Notes: a model not told the origin generated them from the sequence alone. A stretch of 64,000 nucleotides of DNA from Dyadobacter sp. SG02 (GCF_900109045.1 NZ_FNYL01000005.1:186001-250000); one strand, 5' to 3'; positions 1 to 9,027 are shown, numbered from the stretch's first letter. Program-made: numbers and translations.

Positions 1-539
1 ATATCTTTGTCATTCGGCTGTTTGAAATCCGTCGTGTTTTCGTCGATCCACGGCACCATATTGTACATCCGTTTCAATTCGAAATAGTAATGCCCCCGCA
101 GGAATCGGGCCTGGCCAATGATATTTTTCAATTCGGCGTCACTCAGCTCCTTCGTTTTTGCCGCCACGCGTAAAACCGCGTTGCAACGGCTCACGCCCGC
201 ATAGCTGGCCTTCCAGCGCTCGTTCAGGAACTCGTTGATCGGCTCGACGCTCGTCGAGAGCGGCATCGCATGCGACTCGCCGCCGTACCCGCTCCCGTAA
301 ATCGCATTGTCGGGCCCCACAGCCCAGGCGGTGCCGCCATTGATATTCGCGCCGTAATTTCCCTGCCCGTCAAGCGCCGCATAAGCGCCGATCAGCAACG
401 AGTTGACGCCGTCTTTGGTCGCCAGCAGATCTTCGCCTAATGCGCCCTGTGGTGTATAATCAAGAAATTCTTCTTTACAGGATTGCAGCGACAGGCTGGC
501 CGCCAGACAAGTCAGCAGTATTGTTTTAAATGCTTTCAT
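1..539 (-). CDS. SusD/RagB family outer-membrane lipoprotein (partial)
   Basis: This is the N-terminal part, about 179 residues, of a SusD-like glycan-binding lipoprotein; the rest lies beyond the left edge. The start is the ATG at 539. The first 25 residues form a lipoprotein signal (MKAFKTILLTCLAASLSLQSC) with a cysteine at the end. Residues such as DYTPQGALGEDLLATKDG and the later RARFLRGHYYFELKRMY-like segment are typical of the SusD TPR-like fold. It begins 17 bases after the stop of the SusC gene at 557, so the two form a SusC-SusD operon in the usual order. SusD normally sits as a lid on the SusC barrel on the cell surface. The substrate cannot be read from the sequence; the nearby glycosidase suggests a galactoside-like glycan (inference). 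Confidence 0.9.
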   Translation of the reverse strand, partial: MKAFKTILLTCLAASLSLQSCKEEFLDYTPQGALGEDLLATKDGVNSLLIGAYAALDGQGNYGANINGGTAWAVGPDNAIYGSGYGGESHAMPLSTSVEPINEFLNERWKASYAGVSRCNAVLRVAAKTKELSDAELKNIIGQARFLRGHYYFELKRMYNMVPWIDENTTDFKQPNDKD

Positions 540-556
540 ATGGGTTCTGAAAAAAA

Positions 557-3500
557 TTAGAAACTAACCTGAATTCCGCCAAGAAACTGACGATCATTGG
601 GATACATTCCCTTGTCCACGCCAAAACTCGTCGCCGAGCCGCCTATTTCAGGGTCCAGCCCGATGTATTTGGTAATGGTAAACACATTGGCCGCCTGCAC
701 GTAAACGCGAAGGTTCGATACATTGATTTTGGAGAGCATCTTCGCGGGGAGATTGTAGCCCAGTTGGATATTTTTGAGCCGCAGATAAGAGCCATCCTCT
801 ACGTAATAGGATGTAGGTGAGGTGTTTGTGGCCACGCTCGCCTTGGTTTCCTGGATCGGTAAAGTCGCATTTTTGTTTTCCGGCGTCCATGAATCGTACA
901 ATGCACGCTTGCTTTTCGCCTGCACAAACGAAGCGTAGAAATCGGTCGTGTACCGCAGTTGGTTCCAGATATCCGCCCCCTGCACGCCGTAGAAGAATGC
1001 GCTGAAATCGAATTGTTTATAGGTCAATCCGATGTTCAGCCCGTAGTTGAAATCAGGGTTCGGGTTTCCGAGAAAAGTCCGGTCGTCTGCGGTGATAATG
1101 CCGTCGCCATTGACGTCCTTAAAGCGGAAACGGCCCAATGCCTGCTCGGCCTGGTACACCTTGGCAGGATCACCGCTGACTTGCCGGGCCTGCTCGTTGG
1201 CTTGTTCCAGCTCTTCGTTGGTATTCCAGAAACCGGTAATCTGGTAGCCATAAAACGATCCGATCGGGTGGCCTACTTCATTGCGCACATAGTTAACGCC
1301 GTTCAATGCGCGACCGGTGGAGAAGAAATAATTCGTGTTGTCGGTCACGCGGGTAACCTTGTTTCTGTACGAGGTAAATGTGGCGCCAAGGTCCAGTCGC
1401 AGGTCGGGTGCCAGGATTTTGTGAAAATTAGCGGACAGGTCGATACCGCGGTTGGTGGTACCCGCGATATTTACAAATGGTACCGTACCAGGCCCCTGCG
1501 TCCCCGGAACGGCCGGATTGTAGAGCAAATCCCTGATATCCTTCCTGAAATAATCGATGGAAACGTCGACCATCCCGTTCAGGAACGTCGCGTCGATACC
1601 GATATTCGCATTGATATTCCGCTCCCATTTCGCATCCGGGTTACCGATCTGGCCCACCTGGAAGCCCGGCTGGTTGGAATTGTTCGTCCGCCCGATGTCG
1701 TAATAGGAAGCGGCCTTGTCCATAATGAATGTATAATACCCATTGTTTGCATTGACATTCAACTGATTACCCATCACACCCCAGCTTCCGCGCACTTTCA
1801 GATCGGCCAGCCATTTGATCCCCTGCATAAAACCTTCCTCGGACAGCCGCCAACCCGCACTTACCGACGGGAACCAGCCATATTGGTATTTCACAAACTT
1901 CGAAGAACCATCGCGGCGCAATGTCCCGCTGAGCAGGTATTTACCTTTGAATGCATAATCAACCCGCCCGAATTGCGAATTCAGCGACTCGAAGCTCCGG
2001 CCACTGTAATTGCTCTGAATGCCCGAACCGGTTGATAATGTCGTATAATTGGGGTCAAACGTGTAGTAATCCCGCGTGGTACCGCCCAGGTTTTCGAAAT
2101 AGGACTTGTAAGCCTCATTACCCAATACCACGGTAATGTCGTGCATGCTGCCTATCATTCTCTTGTAGGTCAATGTATTGGTCCACGTCCAAGCATAACC
2201 GCTCGAAGAACCCTGCGAGAATGCGTTGTACTTGGTATTCTCGTTGTTTTCGAAAGTCGGGTACACGAACGAGCGGGAGGTGCCCGAATACATTTCGCCC
2301 CCGAAATTTGTCCTGAATGTCAGTCCGTTAAGCACATCCACCTCGGCAAACATATTGCCAAATAGCCGGTTCCCGAGCGTACGGTTGTCCTTTAAACGCT
2401 CCAATGTGCCTACCGGGTTATTCCCATTGTAACCAGTCCCGAAAATACCCGCGTAATTGCCCACAATGTCCCGTACCGGAAAGATCGGCGACATTTGGGA
2501 CGCTGTTTGAACAATATTCAGGTCAGCCAGTTCGGTCTGCTGGGGGTTACTGGTGATCGTGTAGGTCAAATTTTCACCGATGCGAATGTGCTTATTGACA
2601 TTGAAAAGCGTATTTGCCCGGAGATTGTAGCGTTTCAGGTAAGTCGAAAGCATGGTACCTTGCTGGTTGAGGTAATTGAGCGAGATCATGTAATTACCCT
2701 TATCCGTGCCGCCGCTGACGGACAGGTTGTGGCTCGTATTCACGGCAGGCTTGAAAACTTCGTGGTACCAGTCGGTACCCGCCTTATTGGCGCGGATTAT
2801 GCGGTAAAACTTGTTGTAATCGTCGTCGGATTTGTAGTTTGGATTGATGTAATATTTGGATGGGTCTACCGCCGGATCACCCTCCATTTTCCCGAGCGGG
2901 TAAATGTAATCCGGGATCACAGGTTCGGGCCCTGAACCATAGATCGGATCGTTGATCGGCAGTCCGGAGTTTTTGTTCGCGATCCAGCGCAATTTGGCCT
3001 CCTCCGCCGGACTCAGCAAATCCCACACATTCCCGGATTTCGGTACCTGCACGCCGTACCAGGCATCATATTGCACCGAAACCTTGCCCGTACCTTTTTT
3101 CGTGGTTATGATAATCACCCCGTTCGAAGCCCGCGAACCATAAATCGACGCCGCGCCGGCATCTTTCAGCACCTGAATGGACGCGATGTCGTTGGGATTC
3201 AGGTTGGTACTGTTCTGCGTCGGCACACCGTCGACCACATACAACGGGGTGTTGTTGCCGAATGTGTTGATCCCTCGTATGCGTACCTGCGGCTCCGCCC
3301 CCGGCTGCCCGGAGGAAATGACGGTAACGCCCGAAGCCTGCCCCTGCAAGAGCCCGGAAACGAGGCCGCTGGGCTGTTTGGTAATGTTCTTCACATCCAC
3401 CACCGACACCGCACCGGTAATATCCTTTTTCTTCTGCGTAGCGTAGGCCGTCACCACCACTTCGCTGAGGATTTTCGTGTCGGGCAACAGCCGGACATCG

Positions 3501-3835
3501 ATCTCCGAACGGGAACCAACTGCTATTTCCTGCGACAAATAGCCTATAAACGAGAAGGTTAACGTACCATTCTCCGGAACGACCAGGCTGAAATTCCCTT
3601 CCGGATCGGTGGTAGTGCCGACGGACGTTCCTTTCACGATCACGTTCACGCCCACAAGCGGCTCATTCTTGTCGGAAGTCACTTTGCCTTTCACTTGCGC
3701 ATCCGCATACAAAGTGTGCGTGACGGTCGGTTCCGCGTGTAACGAAGCCGCTGCCACAACCGTCTGACAGCCCGCGAACGCCGCCAAAGCGAAACACAGC
3801 GCCCGTTTTCCTGGTGAGTAGTTTTTTAAATTCAT
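557..3835 (-). CDS. SusC/RagA family TonB-dependent outer-membrane transporter
   Basis: A 1092-residue TonB-linked barrel that imports glycans handed over by SusD. I place the start at the ATG at 3835, because it begins a clean signal peptide (MNLKNYSPGKRALCFALAA); the frame stays open up to 3961 but that extension has no homology-like content. Order: signal peptide, carboxypeptidase-regulatory-like domain (about 47-115, with GVNVIVKGTSVGTTTDPEGNF), SusC signature region before the plug (LSEVVVTAYATQKKKDITGA), plug with RIRGINTF and PLYVVDGVP, then the barrel ending in GGIQVSF with a C-terminal Phe, as expected for BAM substrates. The partial SusD gene follows. The upstream region carries the inverted-repeat motif shared with the glycosidase promoter. 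Confidence 0.95.
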   Translation of the reverse strand: MNLKNYSPGKRALCFALAAFAGCQTVVAAASLHAEPTVTHTLYADAQVKGKVTSDKNEPLVGVNVIVKGTSVGTTTDPEGNFSLVVPENGTLTFSFIGYLSQEIAVGSRSEIDVRLLPDTKILSEVVVTAYATQKKKDITGAVSVVDVKNITKQPSGLVSGLLQGQASGVTVISSGQPGAEPQVRIRGINTFGNNTPLYVVDGVPTQNSTNLNPNDIASIQVLKDAGAASIYGSRASNGVIIITTKKGTGKVSVQYDAWYGVQVPKSGNVWDLLSPAEEAKLRWIANKNSGLPINDPIYGSGPEPVIPDYIYPLGKMEGDPAVDPSKYYINPNYKSDDDYNKFYRIIRANKAGTDWYHEVFKPAVNTSHNLSVSGGTDKGNYMISLNYLNQQGTMLSTYLKRYNLRANTLFNVNKHIRIGENLTYTITSNPQQTELADLNIVQTASQMSPIFPVRDIVGNYAGIFGTGYNGNNPVGTLERLKDNRTLGNRLFGNMFAEVDVLNGLTFRTNFGGEMYSGTSRSFVYPTFENNENTKYNAFSQGSSSGYAWTWTNTLTYKRMIGSMHDITVVLGNEAYKSYFENLGGTTRDYYTFDPNYTTLSTGSGIQSNYSGRSFESLNSQFGRVDYAFKGKYLLSGTLRRDGSSKFVKYQYGWFPSVSAGWRLSEEGFMQGIKWLADLKVRGSWGVMGNQLNVNANNGYYTFIMDKAASYYDIGRTNNSNQPGFQVGQIGNPDAKWERNINANIGIDATFLNGMVDVSIDYFRKDIRDLLYNPAVPGTQGPGTVPFVNIAGTTNRGIDLSANFHKILAPDLRLDLGATFTSYRNKVTRVTDNTNYFFSTGRALNGVNYVRNEVGHPIGSFYGYQITGFWNTNEELEQANEQARQVSGDPAKVYQAEQALGRFRFKDVNGDGIITADDRTFLGNPNPDFNYGLNIGLTYKQFDFSAFFYGVQGADIWNQLRYTTDFYASFVQAKSKRALYDSWTPENKNATLPIQETKASVATNTSPTSYYVEDGSYLRLKNIQLGYNLPAKMLSKINVSNLRVYVQAANVFTITKYIGLDPEIGGSATSFGVDKGMYPNDRQFLGGIQVSF

Positions 3836-4012
3836 AAATAAACAGAAGGTTTTCGGTCTCCGCTTGCGGCTGGAAACCCCGGTTTGAAAAATGATAAGGA
3901 CTAGGCGATGTATGATTGGACTCTGCCGGGAAAAGCCCCAGCAATCAATTGTGTCAATCACACACTTTGATGTTAAGATGAAATAATATTTAACTATCTG
4001 TTGCTAAAACAG

Positions 4013-4052
4013 TTAAAAAATTTCCGCAAACCTTTCCGCAATCCTTTGCAGA
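4013..4052 (-). promoter_or_regulatory. Putative operator upstream of SusC, copy 1 of shared motif
   Basis: The bases TTAAAAAATTTCCGCAA at 4013-4029 are identical to 5911-5927 upstream of the glycosidase. They are followed by further TTTCCGCAA / TTTGCAGAAA half-sites. The spaced inverted and direct half-sites look like binding sites of a LacI/AraC-type regulator; the protein that binds them is not known. The 3836-4174 gap holds no other recognisable gene. Confidence 0.55.
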
Positions 4053-4177
4053 AACCGGCCTGCATTCATCGTGCATGCATTTTGGGTAGGATTAGCCAAA
4101 AGGAACCCGAACTCCCGGCTGAACAGATATATAACTTTTTGAATATTTTCTTTAAAACATACCTTTCTGAAAACAAA

Positions 4178-4204
4178 AATGCCAGGCTTGCAAAACCTGG
4201 CATT
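4178..4204 (-). terminator. Rho-independent terminator after the glycosidase gene
   Basis: Inverted repeat AATGCCAGG (4178-4186) / CCTGGCATT (4196-4204), 9-bp stem with a 9-base loop. Read on the minus strand it is followed by a T-run (ATTTTTGTTTTC), just after the glycosidase stop at 4209. Confidence 0.8.
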
Positions 4205-4208
4205 CAAC

Positions 4209-5846
4209 CTATTGCTCGAAATTGGGCTTGGTATTGTACTGATCCGATTGCAGCCCCCGTAGCTTGACTTTCAGGATCACGCCGTCGGGCGTCAGCGTCG
4301 AATGGTACACCTCGTCGCCGTTCCAGATTCTCCGTCGTTTCCAGGTTCCGTTCTCGAACGTACCTTCCTCCATGTAAATCAGCTCCGAGGCCGAAAAACC
4401 CGAGCCCAGCCGCGGACGGAACTGGAATTTCGTATCGAAACCGATCAGGTAAAACTCATCCGGCGCCGTTTCTCCGACCAATACACGGCCACTGGGTTCC
4501 TTGTTGGTTTTATAGGAAGGAAAACCAAAGGTGAGGAGCAGATCATAGTTTGAAAAATGCAACAGCTTCTCTCCCAGCCCATCTTCCTCGACGGCTGCCT
4601 TTAATTTACCGGTGCCTTGTAAGGATGTAATCAGCGGGATGGCGGGCGTCAGCAGCCGGTAATTGGCCGCAATGGGGGAGAATTTTTCATCCAGTTTCGT
4701 TTTGTCGCGCTGGTCGTGCGGATCGCCATGGAACGGATCGACGCCGTACGGCGCGACGCCAATGGTGTTATAATCACCTATTGCATAAAAGTGAAACCGG
4801 GCAAACAGCATTCCTTTGCCTGTTTCCGGCACGAACAACGCATTATCCGGCCGCGCGTATTTCTCGCACAAATCCCTGAACTGCACGTAATTCCGGTTAT
4901 AAATATCGACCGCCAGCAAATCGATATCCGGCCCCGCTGCTTTGTAAACGTCGATCATATTCGACGTAGGCCCACCGCTCGGATGCTCGCCCGCCCGCTC
5001 GAAACGGTTCTCCCGCAGCCACGCGTTGACGTACATGGGAAGCGGGTATTGTTTTTTACCTTCGGCCGTAATGTAATTGATGTATTGCGCCATATAATAA
5101 GCCGAAAACGTCTCCGGCGCATCAAAACCGAACACCTGGGACCAGGTACCGGCCTTCTTTTTCAATGCGGAGACCAGCTTGGCCGGAACCTGGCTATTGA
5201 ACAGCTTCGTCGCCTCGGGTGAATAATCCCTGTCCGTCCCCAGCGATCCCGGCTCATTCTCAACCTGCATCATAATGACCGTCCGGTGTGCCTCGTCTAT
5301 CTGCCGGATATGTGCCATTACGGCGGAGAATGCTTTCGCATCGGCATTGCGGTTGCTTTCGGAGATAGTCGCTTGTACCTGGATCGGCTGTCCACCCGCA
5401 TTGCGCATTCGCGGGTACTCCTTCGTGTTTTCCTTCATCCACACCGGAATGTACTGCGAGCTGCCGTTCTTGAACGAAGCAAACCACAGTAACACCAGCC
5501 GGATATGCTCCCGCCGGGCATCCAGGATTAGCTTATCAAGGTCTGCGAAATCGTATTTCCCCTGCTCCTTTTCGATATTCTCCCAATAAATCGGAACTTC
5601 GAGGGTATTGCAGCCCAGCTCCTTCAATTGCGGCCACGTTTTATCCAGAATATCCGGCCACCCGCTGGAATTCCACATCTGCGCGCCGAGTATCAGGTAT
5701 GGTTTTCCATCCACCATCAGCGTATGGCGGCCATTTTTAGAAACCAGCGCCGGAATCGGCGTGGACGTATTTTGTGCGAAGGCGGGTAACTGGGAAAAGC
5801 TGATCAGAAAGCCCGCAAAGAGGCCTCGGAGGTATCGTTTTGTCAT
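4209..5846 (-). CDS. Secreted clan GH-A glycosidase with DUF5597-type C-terminus (beta-galactosidase-like)
   Basis: A 545-residue secreted glycoside hydrolase. The ATG at 5846 gives a good signal peptide (MTKRYLRGLFAGFLISFSQLPAFAQ); a longer frame to 5957 would run through the operator and is rejected. The N-terminal half is a TIM barrel resembling families GH35/GH42 (LMVDGKPYLILGAQMWNSSGW, then CNTLEVPIYWENIEKEQGKYDF). The likely acid/base is E198 in QVENEPG and the likely nucleophile E341 in FVPETGKG. The C-terminal part (from about 400) resembles DUF5597, a beta-sandwich found in such proteins. Bacteroidota relatives are usually annotated as beta-galactosidases; the true substrate is unproven. 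It lies upstream of the SusC-SusD pair in the same direction, with its own promoter motif and terminator, so it is probably co-regulated with them. Confidence 0.88.
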   Translation of the reverse strand: MTKRYLRGLFAGFLISFSQLPAFAQNTSTPIPALVSKNGRHTLMVDGKPYLILGAQMWNSSGWPDILDKTWPQLKELGCNTLEVPIYWENIEKEQGKYDFADLDKLILDARREHIRLVLLWFASFKNGSSQYIPVWMKENTKEYPRMRNAGGQPIQVQATISESNRNADAKAFSAVMAHIRQIDEAHRTVIMMQVENEPGSLGTDRDYSPEATKLFNSQVPAKLVSALKKKAGTWSQVFGFDAPETFSAYYMAQYINYITAEGKKQYPLPMYVNAWLRENRFERAGEHPSGGPTSNMIDVYKAAGPDIDLLAVDIYNRNYVQFRDLCEKYARPDNALFVPETGKGMLFARFHFYAIGDYNTIGVAPYGVDPFHGDPHDQRDKTKLDEKFSPIAANYRLLTPAIPLITSLQGTGKLKAAVEEDGLGEKLLHFSNYDLLLTFGFPSYKTNKEPSGRVLVGETAPDEFYLIGFDTKFQFRPRLGSGFSASELIYMEEGTFENGTWKRRRIWNGDEVYHSTLTPDGVILKVKLRGLQSDQYNTKPNFEQ

Positions 5847-5910
5847 ATTCAGGTTTAGAAGATTGAAAACTGAATATGCCGCAATATTTAACCCACTGCA
5901 AACAAATAAC

Positions 5911-5965
5911 TTAAAAAATTTCCGCAATGCGTTTCGCAAAGGTTTGCGGGAATGCATTGCGGAAA
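5911..5965 (-). promoter_or_regulatory. Putative operator upstream of glycosidase, copy 2 of shared motif
   Basis: A nested inverted repeat: outer arms TTTCCGCAATGC (5919-5930) and GCATTGCGGAAA (5954-5965), inner arms CGCAAA (5935-5940) and TTTGCG (5943-5948). The left part, 5911-5927, is identical to 17 bases upstream of the SusC gene. It sits 65-120 bases upstream of the glycosidase start. A dimeric or tetrameric regulator such as a LacI-family protein is the simplest reader. Confidence 0.6.
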
Positions 5966-5983
5966 AATAGAACTTCTCGGCGG

Positions 5984-6310
5984 TTACTCGGTAAAGCTCA
6001 TCGCCATTAGCGTATCAATCGGTTCGATTTCCCTGTCGGGACATACAATCTGCTGACGAATCATCTGAATTGTAAAAACCTTCGTCCTCATTTTGTAAGA
6101 CACTGTTTCAAAAAGGACGTCAAACAAGAAATCGATCGCATACCAAAGCGAACGCCCGTTCGCCCACACAGCCTCCACCTGAACGATATAAGAAGTAGAA
6201 GAATCGCCGGGATAGGCTTCTTCGAGTGTGATATTATCCAGTGGCCTTCCCAACTCCGCGCAACGCACGCTGAATGGCTTCAAAGCTTTTATCAATTCTG
6301 CTCTATCCAT
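5984..6310 (-). CDS. Small unknown protein, partner of HEPN-domain gene
   Basis: A 108-residue protein with no family I recognise. It has no signal peptide, membrane helix or nucleotidyltransferase GS-x10-D motif, so it is not an obvious MNT antitoxin. The middle (SSTSYIVQVEAVWANGRSLWYAIDFLFDVLFE) looks like a mixed alpha/beta fold. Its start overlaps the end of the HEPN gene by 19 bases, which suggests translational coupling and a joint function. Downstream is the glycosidase operator, so the two-gene unit ends here. Confidence 0.7.
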   Translation of the reverse strand: MDRAELIKALKPFSVRCAELGRPLDNITLEEAYPGDSSTSYIVQVEAVWANGRSLWYAIDFLFDVLFETVSYKMRTKVFTIQMIRQQIVCPDREIEPIDTLMAMSFTE

Positions 6311-6744
6311 GCTAGTATTCCGTTATGGTTTGACAATAAGTTCAGCAAATTTCTCATATCCTCTTCCTCGACGTGCCCGCACGGCATGTATCTTGCCTTT
6401 TCATTCCAGGCATCGAAAAGCAACCCGTTTGCTTTGGCAAGCGCCGGATGCAGCGCCTTTCCCTCCTCAAATTTGTTTTTCAACCCACTAAAAATAAGCA
6501 AGTTAATCAGATTATGCGTTTTAACCGCGCTCCGAATATCCCTGATTCCTGGCAATGAATGCGTAGCAGCCTCATCGAAGAGATTGGGAATCCCGAATCG
6601 CTCGGAGATTTTCGCTTTCAGTGTTAGCTCAGCGCTGTAACCAGCAAGGTAAAAGGCGCCATCGAACATTCGCTCGTTGTAAAGGACGACCGCCTCTTTA
6701 AGTCTTTGCCTCGCGATTGCCCTTATGGATTGAGGGTTGATCAT
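6292..6744 (-). CDS. HEPN domain-containing protein
   Basis: A 150-residue protein; start ATG at 6744 (a longer frame to 6780 has no support). Residues 17-45 (EAVVLYNERMFDGAFYLAGYSAELTLKAKI, read in parts) are the characteristic first helices of HEPN domains, all-alpha proteins found as RNases and in toxin-antitoxin pairs. R118 and H124 in ARYMPCGH fit the Rx4-6H motif of active HEPN nucleases. The coupled downstream gene is unknown. HEPN proteins can also be non-catalytic substrate-binding partners of nucleotidyltransferases, but none is adjacent. Confidence 0.75.
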   Translation of the reverse strand: MINPQSIRAIARQRLKEAVVLYNERMFDGAFYLAGYSAELTLKAKISERFGIPNLFDEAATHSLPGIRDIRSAVKTHNLINLLIFSGLKNKFEEGKALHPALAKANGLLFDAWNEKARYMPCGHVEEEDMRNLLNLLSNHNGILAWIEQN

Positions 6745-6885
6745 AGTGTTGTGGTACAGTGTTCTCCCACAAACGAACAAAACTTTCCCGAGAAAGTAAA
6801 GAGGTAAGTGAAAATATAACCACAGTTATAATGCTGGTTATCTTTTACTTACAAGAATAAAATCCGCTTGCAAACTTAATTCGAA

Positions 6886-7947
6886 TCACAATGCATTCAC
6901 CTCATTTTCCAAAAACCGCGCGACAAACGCATCGTCAATTAAATCCGGATAGGCCTCAATAACCCGGGTTATTTCATCATACTGTCCGGGCGATAAAGTC
7001 TCTTCCGGGTTCAGGGTCCAGATGCCGTCCAGCAGGCCCTGGCGGCGGAGGACTTCGTGTACGCCGGTAATGCAGCCGTGGAATGCGTGGGCGGGATCGA
7101 AAATCGCGGCGTTCATGTCGGTGACGGCAATATTCGTACTGAGCATCGAAGCACTATCGGCATAACCGGTTGCCAACGTGTGCTTGACGGCAGCGAGTAG
7201 TTCCACGGCTTTCGCGGTCCAGACGGCCCAGTGCCCGAGCAGGCCGCCCACAAAACGCTTTTCAATGGTTTTACCTTCTATTTCAAAACGATAAGGCGTC
7301 AGAAGATCGGCCACGATATTGTCGTCGTTGCCCGTGTACAGTGCGATCTCGTCACGGCGTTGCGAATGCGCTACGGCGCGAACTACGTCCAATGTCTGGT
7401 AGCGGTTGAATGCAGCCACTTTAATGGCGCATACATTCGGTATTTCCGCAAATTGCTGCCAGAAATCGTAGCTGTAAACCCGTCCTCCGATGGCCGACTG
7501 TAAATAAAACCCGAATACCGGAATCACTTCCGCAACCTTTTTCACATGTATGATGATCTCCGACTCCGGCTGCGTTTTGAATGCCGCCATACTGACAAGT
7601 CCCAGGTCATAACCATATTTCACGGCGATTTCAGCCTCTTTCAAAGCCTGCTCCGTCAACCCGCAAATGCCCGCGACCTTGATGAATGGCCGCTGCAATG
7701 CGGCGCGATCGATTTCTTCCGCCGCGATAGCGAGTACCTTCTCAAACAAATTGACCTCCGGATCGCGGATCTCAAACTGCGTCGTATGCACGCCGATCGC
7801 CACTCCCCCGGCCCCGCTGGCCATATAATAGCGCGTTAACCCGCGCTGCTTCTGTTCATCGAGCTGCAACTCGCGCGTTAGCGCCAGCGGATGCGCCGGA
7901 ATCACCGTCCCTTCAAACAGCAGCTTTTTTATATTCTCTTTTAACAT
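6886..7947 (-). CDS. DapA-like class I aldolase (dihydrodipicolinate synthase family)
   Basis: A 353-residue TIM-barrel protein of the DapA/NAL superfamily, enzymes that use a Schiff-base lysine to make or break C-C bonds of 2-oxo acids. The likely Schiff-base lysine is K176 in AIKVAAFNR and the likely catalytic tyrosine is Y148 in FGFYLQSA. The usual GTTGE loop is altered to GVHTTQFE (52-59), and the protein is about 50 residues longer than DapA (about 290-300), so it is not lysine-pathway DapA. It is the last gene of a set with an epimerase-like protein and an Nramp-like transporter (62-base gap to the former). A role in breaking down a sugar acid or similar is inferred from this context. 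Confidence 0.82.
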   Translation of the reverse strand: MLKENIKKLLFEGTVIPAHPLALTRELQLDEQKQRGLTRYYMASGAGGVAIGVHTTQFEIRDPEVNLFEKVLAIAAEEIDRAALQRPFIKVAGICGLTEQALKEAEIAVKYGYDLGLVSMAAFKTQPESEIIIHVKKVAEVIPVFGFYLQSAIGGRVYSYDFWQQFAEIPNVCAIKVAAFNRYQTLDVVRAVAHSQRRDEIALYTGNDDNIVADLLTPYRFEIEGKTIEKRFVGGLLGHWAVWTAKAVELLAAVKHTLATGYADSASMLSTNIAVTDMNAAIFDPAHAFHGCITGVHEVLRRQGLLDGIWTLNPEETLSPGQYDEITRVIEAYPDLIDDAFVARFLENEVNAL

Positions 7948-8009
7948 ATTTAAATTAACTACTTAAATATCAAACTATTATAAAATAAACACCTGACCCC
8001 ATGGCCCCG

Positions 8010-9026
8010 TCAAAACTCCCCCTTCCGCTCCTGAAAGTGCGTCGGCTTGTTAATCGTCTTCCCGCCTTCCAGCAGCCATTGCGCAGTGATACCAATCATT
8101 TGCTTCAACGTCGTGCGCGGATACCCAAACAAACGGAACGATTCTGCCGCATTGCTCAGCAGCGCCGTAGGCTGCTCCTCGCCGGTAAACTGCGGTTCGA
8201 TATTGAATATACGTCCGAACTCTTTCGCGAGCCAGCGCAGCGAAACCGTCTCGGGGCCGGTAATGTTCAGGATTTTCGAAGGCGCATCGCAATGCAGCAG
8301 CGACCGGATCGCCATTTCGTTGGCGTCGCCCTGCCAGATTACATTTACGTGCCCCATTGTTACGTCGAGCGGTTTGCCGTTCAGCACCGATTTCGCCACT
8401 TCCAGCAATACGCCGTATTTAAAATCAATCGCGTAATTCAACCGGTAAAGCAGGATCGGTGTGCCGTAAACCGACGAAAAGTACTGGAACATGCGCTCGC
8501 GCCCCAGGCACGATTGCCCGTACTCCCCTATCGGATCGGCGCGCATTTCCTCCGTCGCCCCGCCCGAGCCCACAGGCGTGAACGGGTACACATTACCCGT
8601 TGAATAAACCACAATGCGCGATTTACGGAACTTCTCTGCCACGCGCCCGGGCAGATAGGTGTTCATCGCCCAGGTATAAGGCTCGTTATTCGAAGTCCCG
8701 AATTTCTGACCGGCCAGGTACAACACATTTTCGACCTCCGGAAGGCCTTGCAACTGATTGTCATCCAGCACATTCGCCACTATCGTCTCGATACCCTCCG
8801 CATTCAGTTCGTCTGTCAGTCCTTCTTCGCTGAACCTCGACACGGCGATTACGCGTTTGTCGAGCCCGGCGCGTTGGATCGCCTGCATGGTAAGCCTGGC
8901 AATGCTCGGACCGATTTTTCCACCCGCTCCCAGGATCATAATGTCGCCATCGATGCGCTTGATATCCCCGATCAGCGCGTCGGACGGGCTAAGCCACTGT
9001 TCCTCAAAAGATTTGCTACCGTTCAT
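8010..9026 (-). CDS. NAD(P)-binding epimerase/dehydratase-like extended SDR protein
   Basis: A 338-residue Rossmann-fold protein; start ATG at 9026, one base past the stop of the transporter gene, so the two are translationally coupled. The dinucleotide-binding motif GAGGKIG is at 33-39. The active-site region is unusual: where extended SDRs have YxxxK, this protein has YGQSC (the codon TGC at about 8512 is clear), so the catalytic lysine is a cysteine. The rest (VVYSTGNVYPF, DVTMGHVNVIWQGDANEMAIRS read in parts, NITGPETVS) follows the NAD-dependent epimerase family closely. It may bind the cofactor and use different chemistry, or be a dehydrogenase-like partner of the aldolase. Confidence 0.82.
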   Translation of the reverse strand: MNGSKSFEEQWLSPSDALIGDIKRIDGDIMILGAGGKIGPSIARLTMQAIQRAGLDKRVIAVSRFSEEGLTDELNAEGIETIVANVLDDNQLQGLPEVENVLYLAGQKFGTSNNEPYTWAMNTYLPGRVAEKFRKSRIVVYSTGNVYPFTPVGSGGATEEMRADPIGEYGQSCLGRERMFQYFSSVYGTPILLYRLNYAIDFKYGVLLEVAKSVLNGKPLDVTMGHVNVIWQGDANEMAIRSLLHCDAPSKILNITGPETVSLRWLAKEFGRIFNIEPQFTGEEQPTALLSNAAESFRLFGYPRTTLKQMIGITAQWLLEGGKTINKPTHFQERKGEF

Positions 9027-9027
9027 T

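Noticed and set aside
959..2035. Long plus-strand open frame opposite SusC
   Set aside because: It is a shadow of the SusC gene: no family features, unusual composition, and it lies entirely inside a well-supported gene on the other strand.
3836..3961. N-terminal extension of SusC
   Set aside because: Frame is open to 3961, but the ATG at 3835 gives a standard signal peptide and the extension has none.
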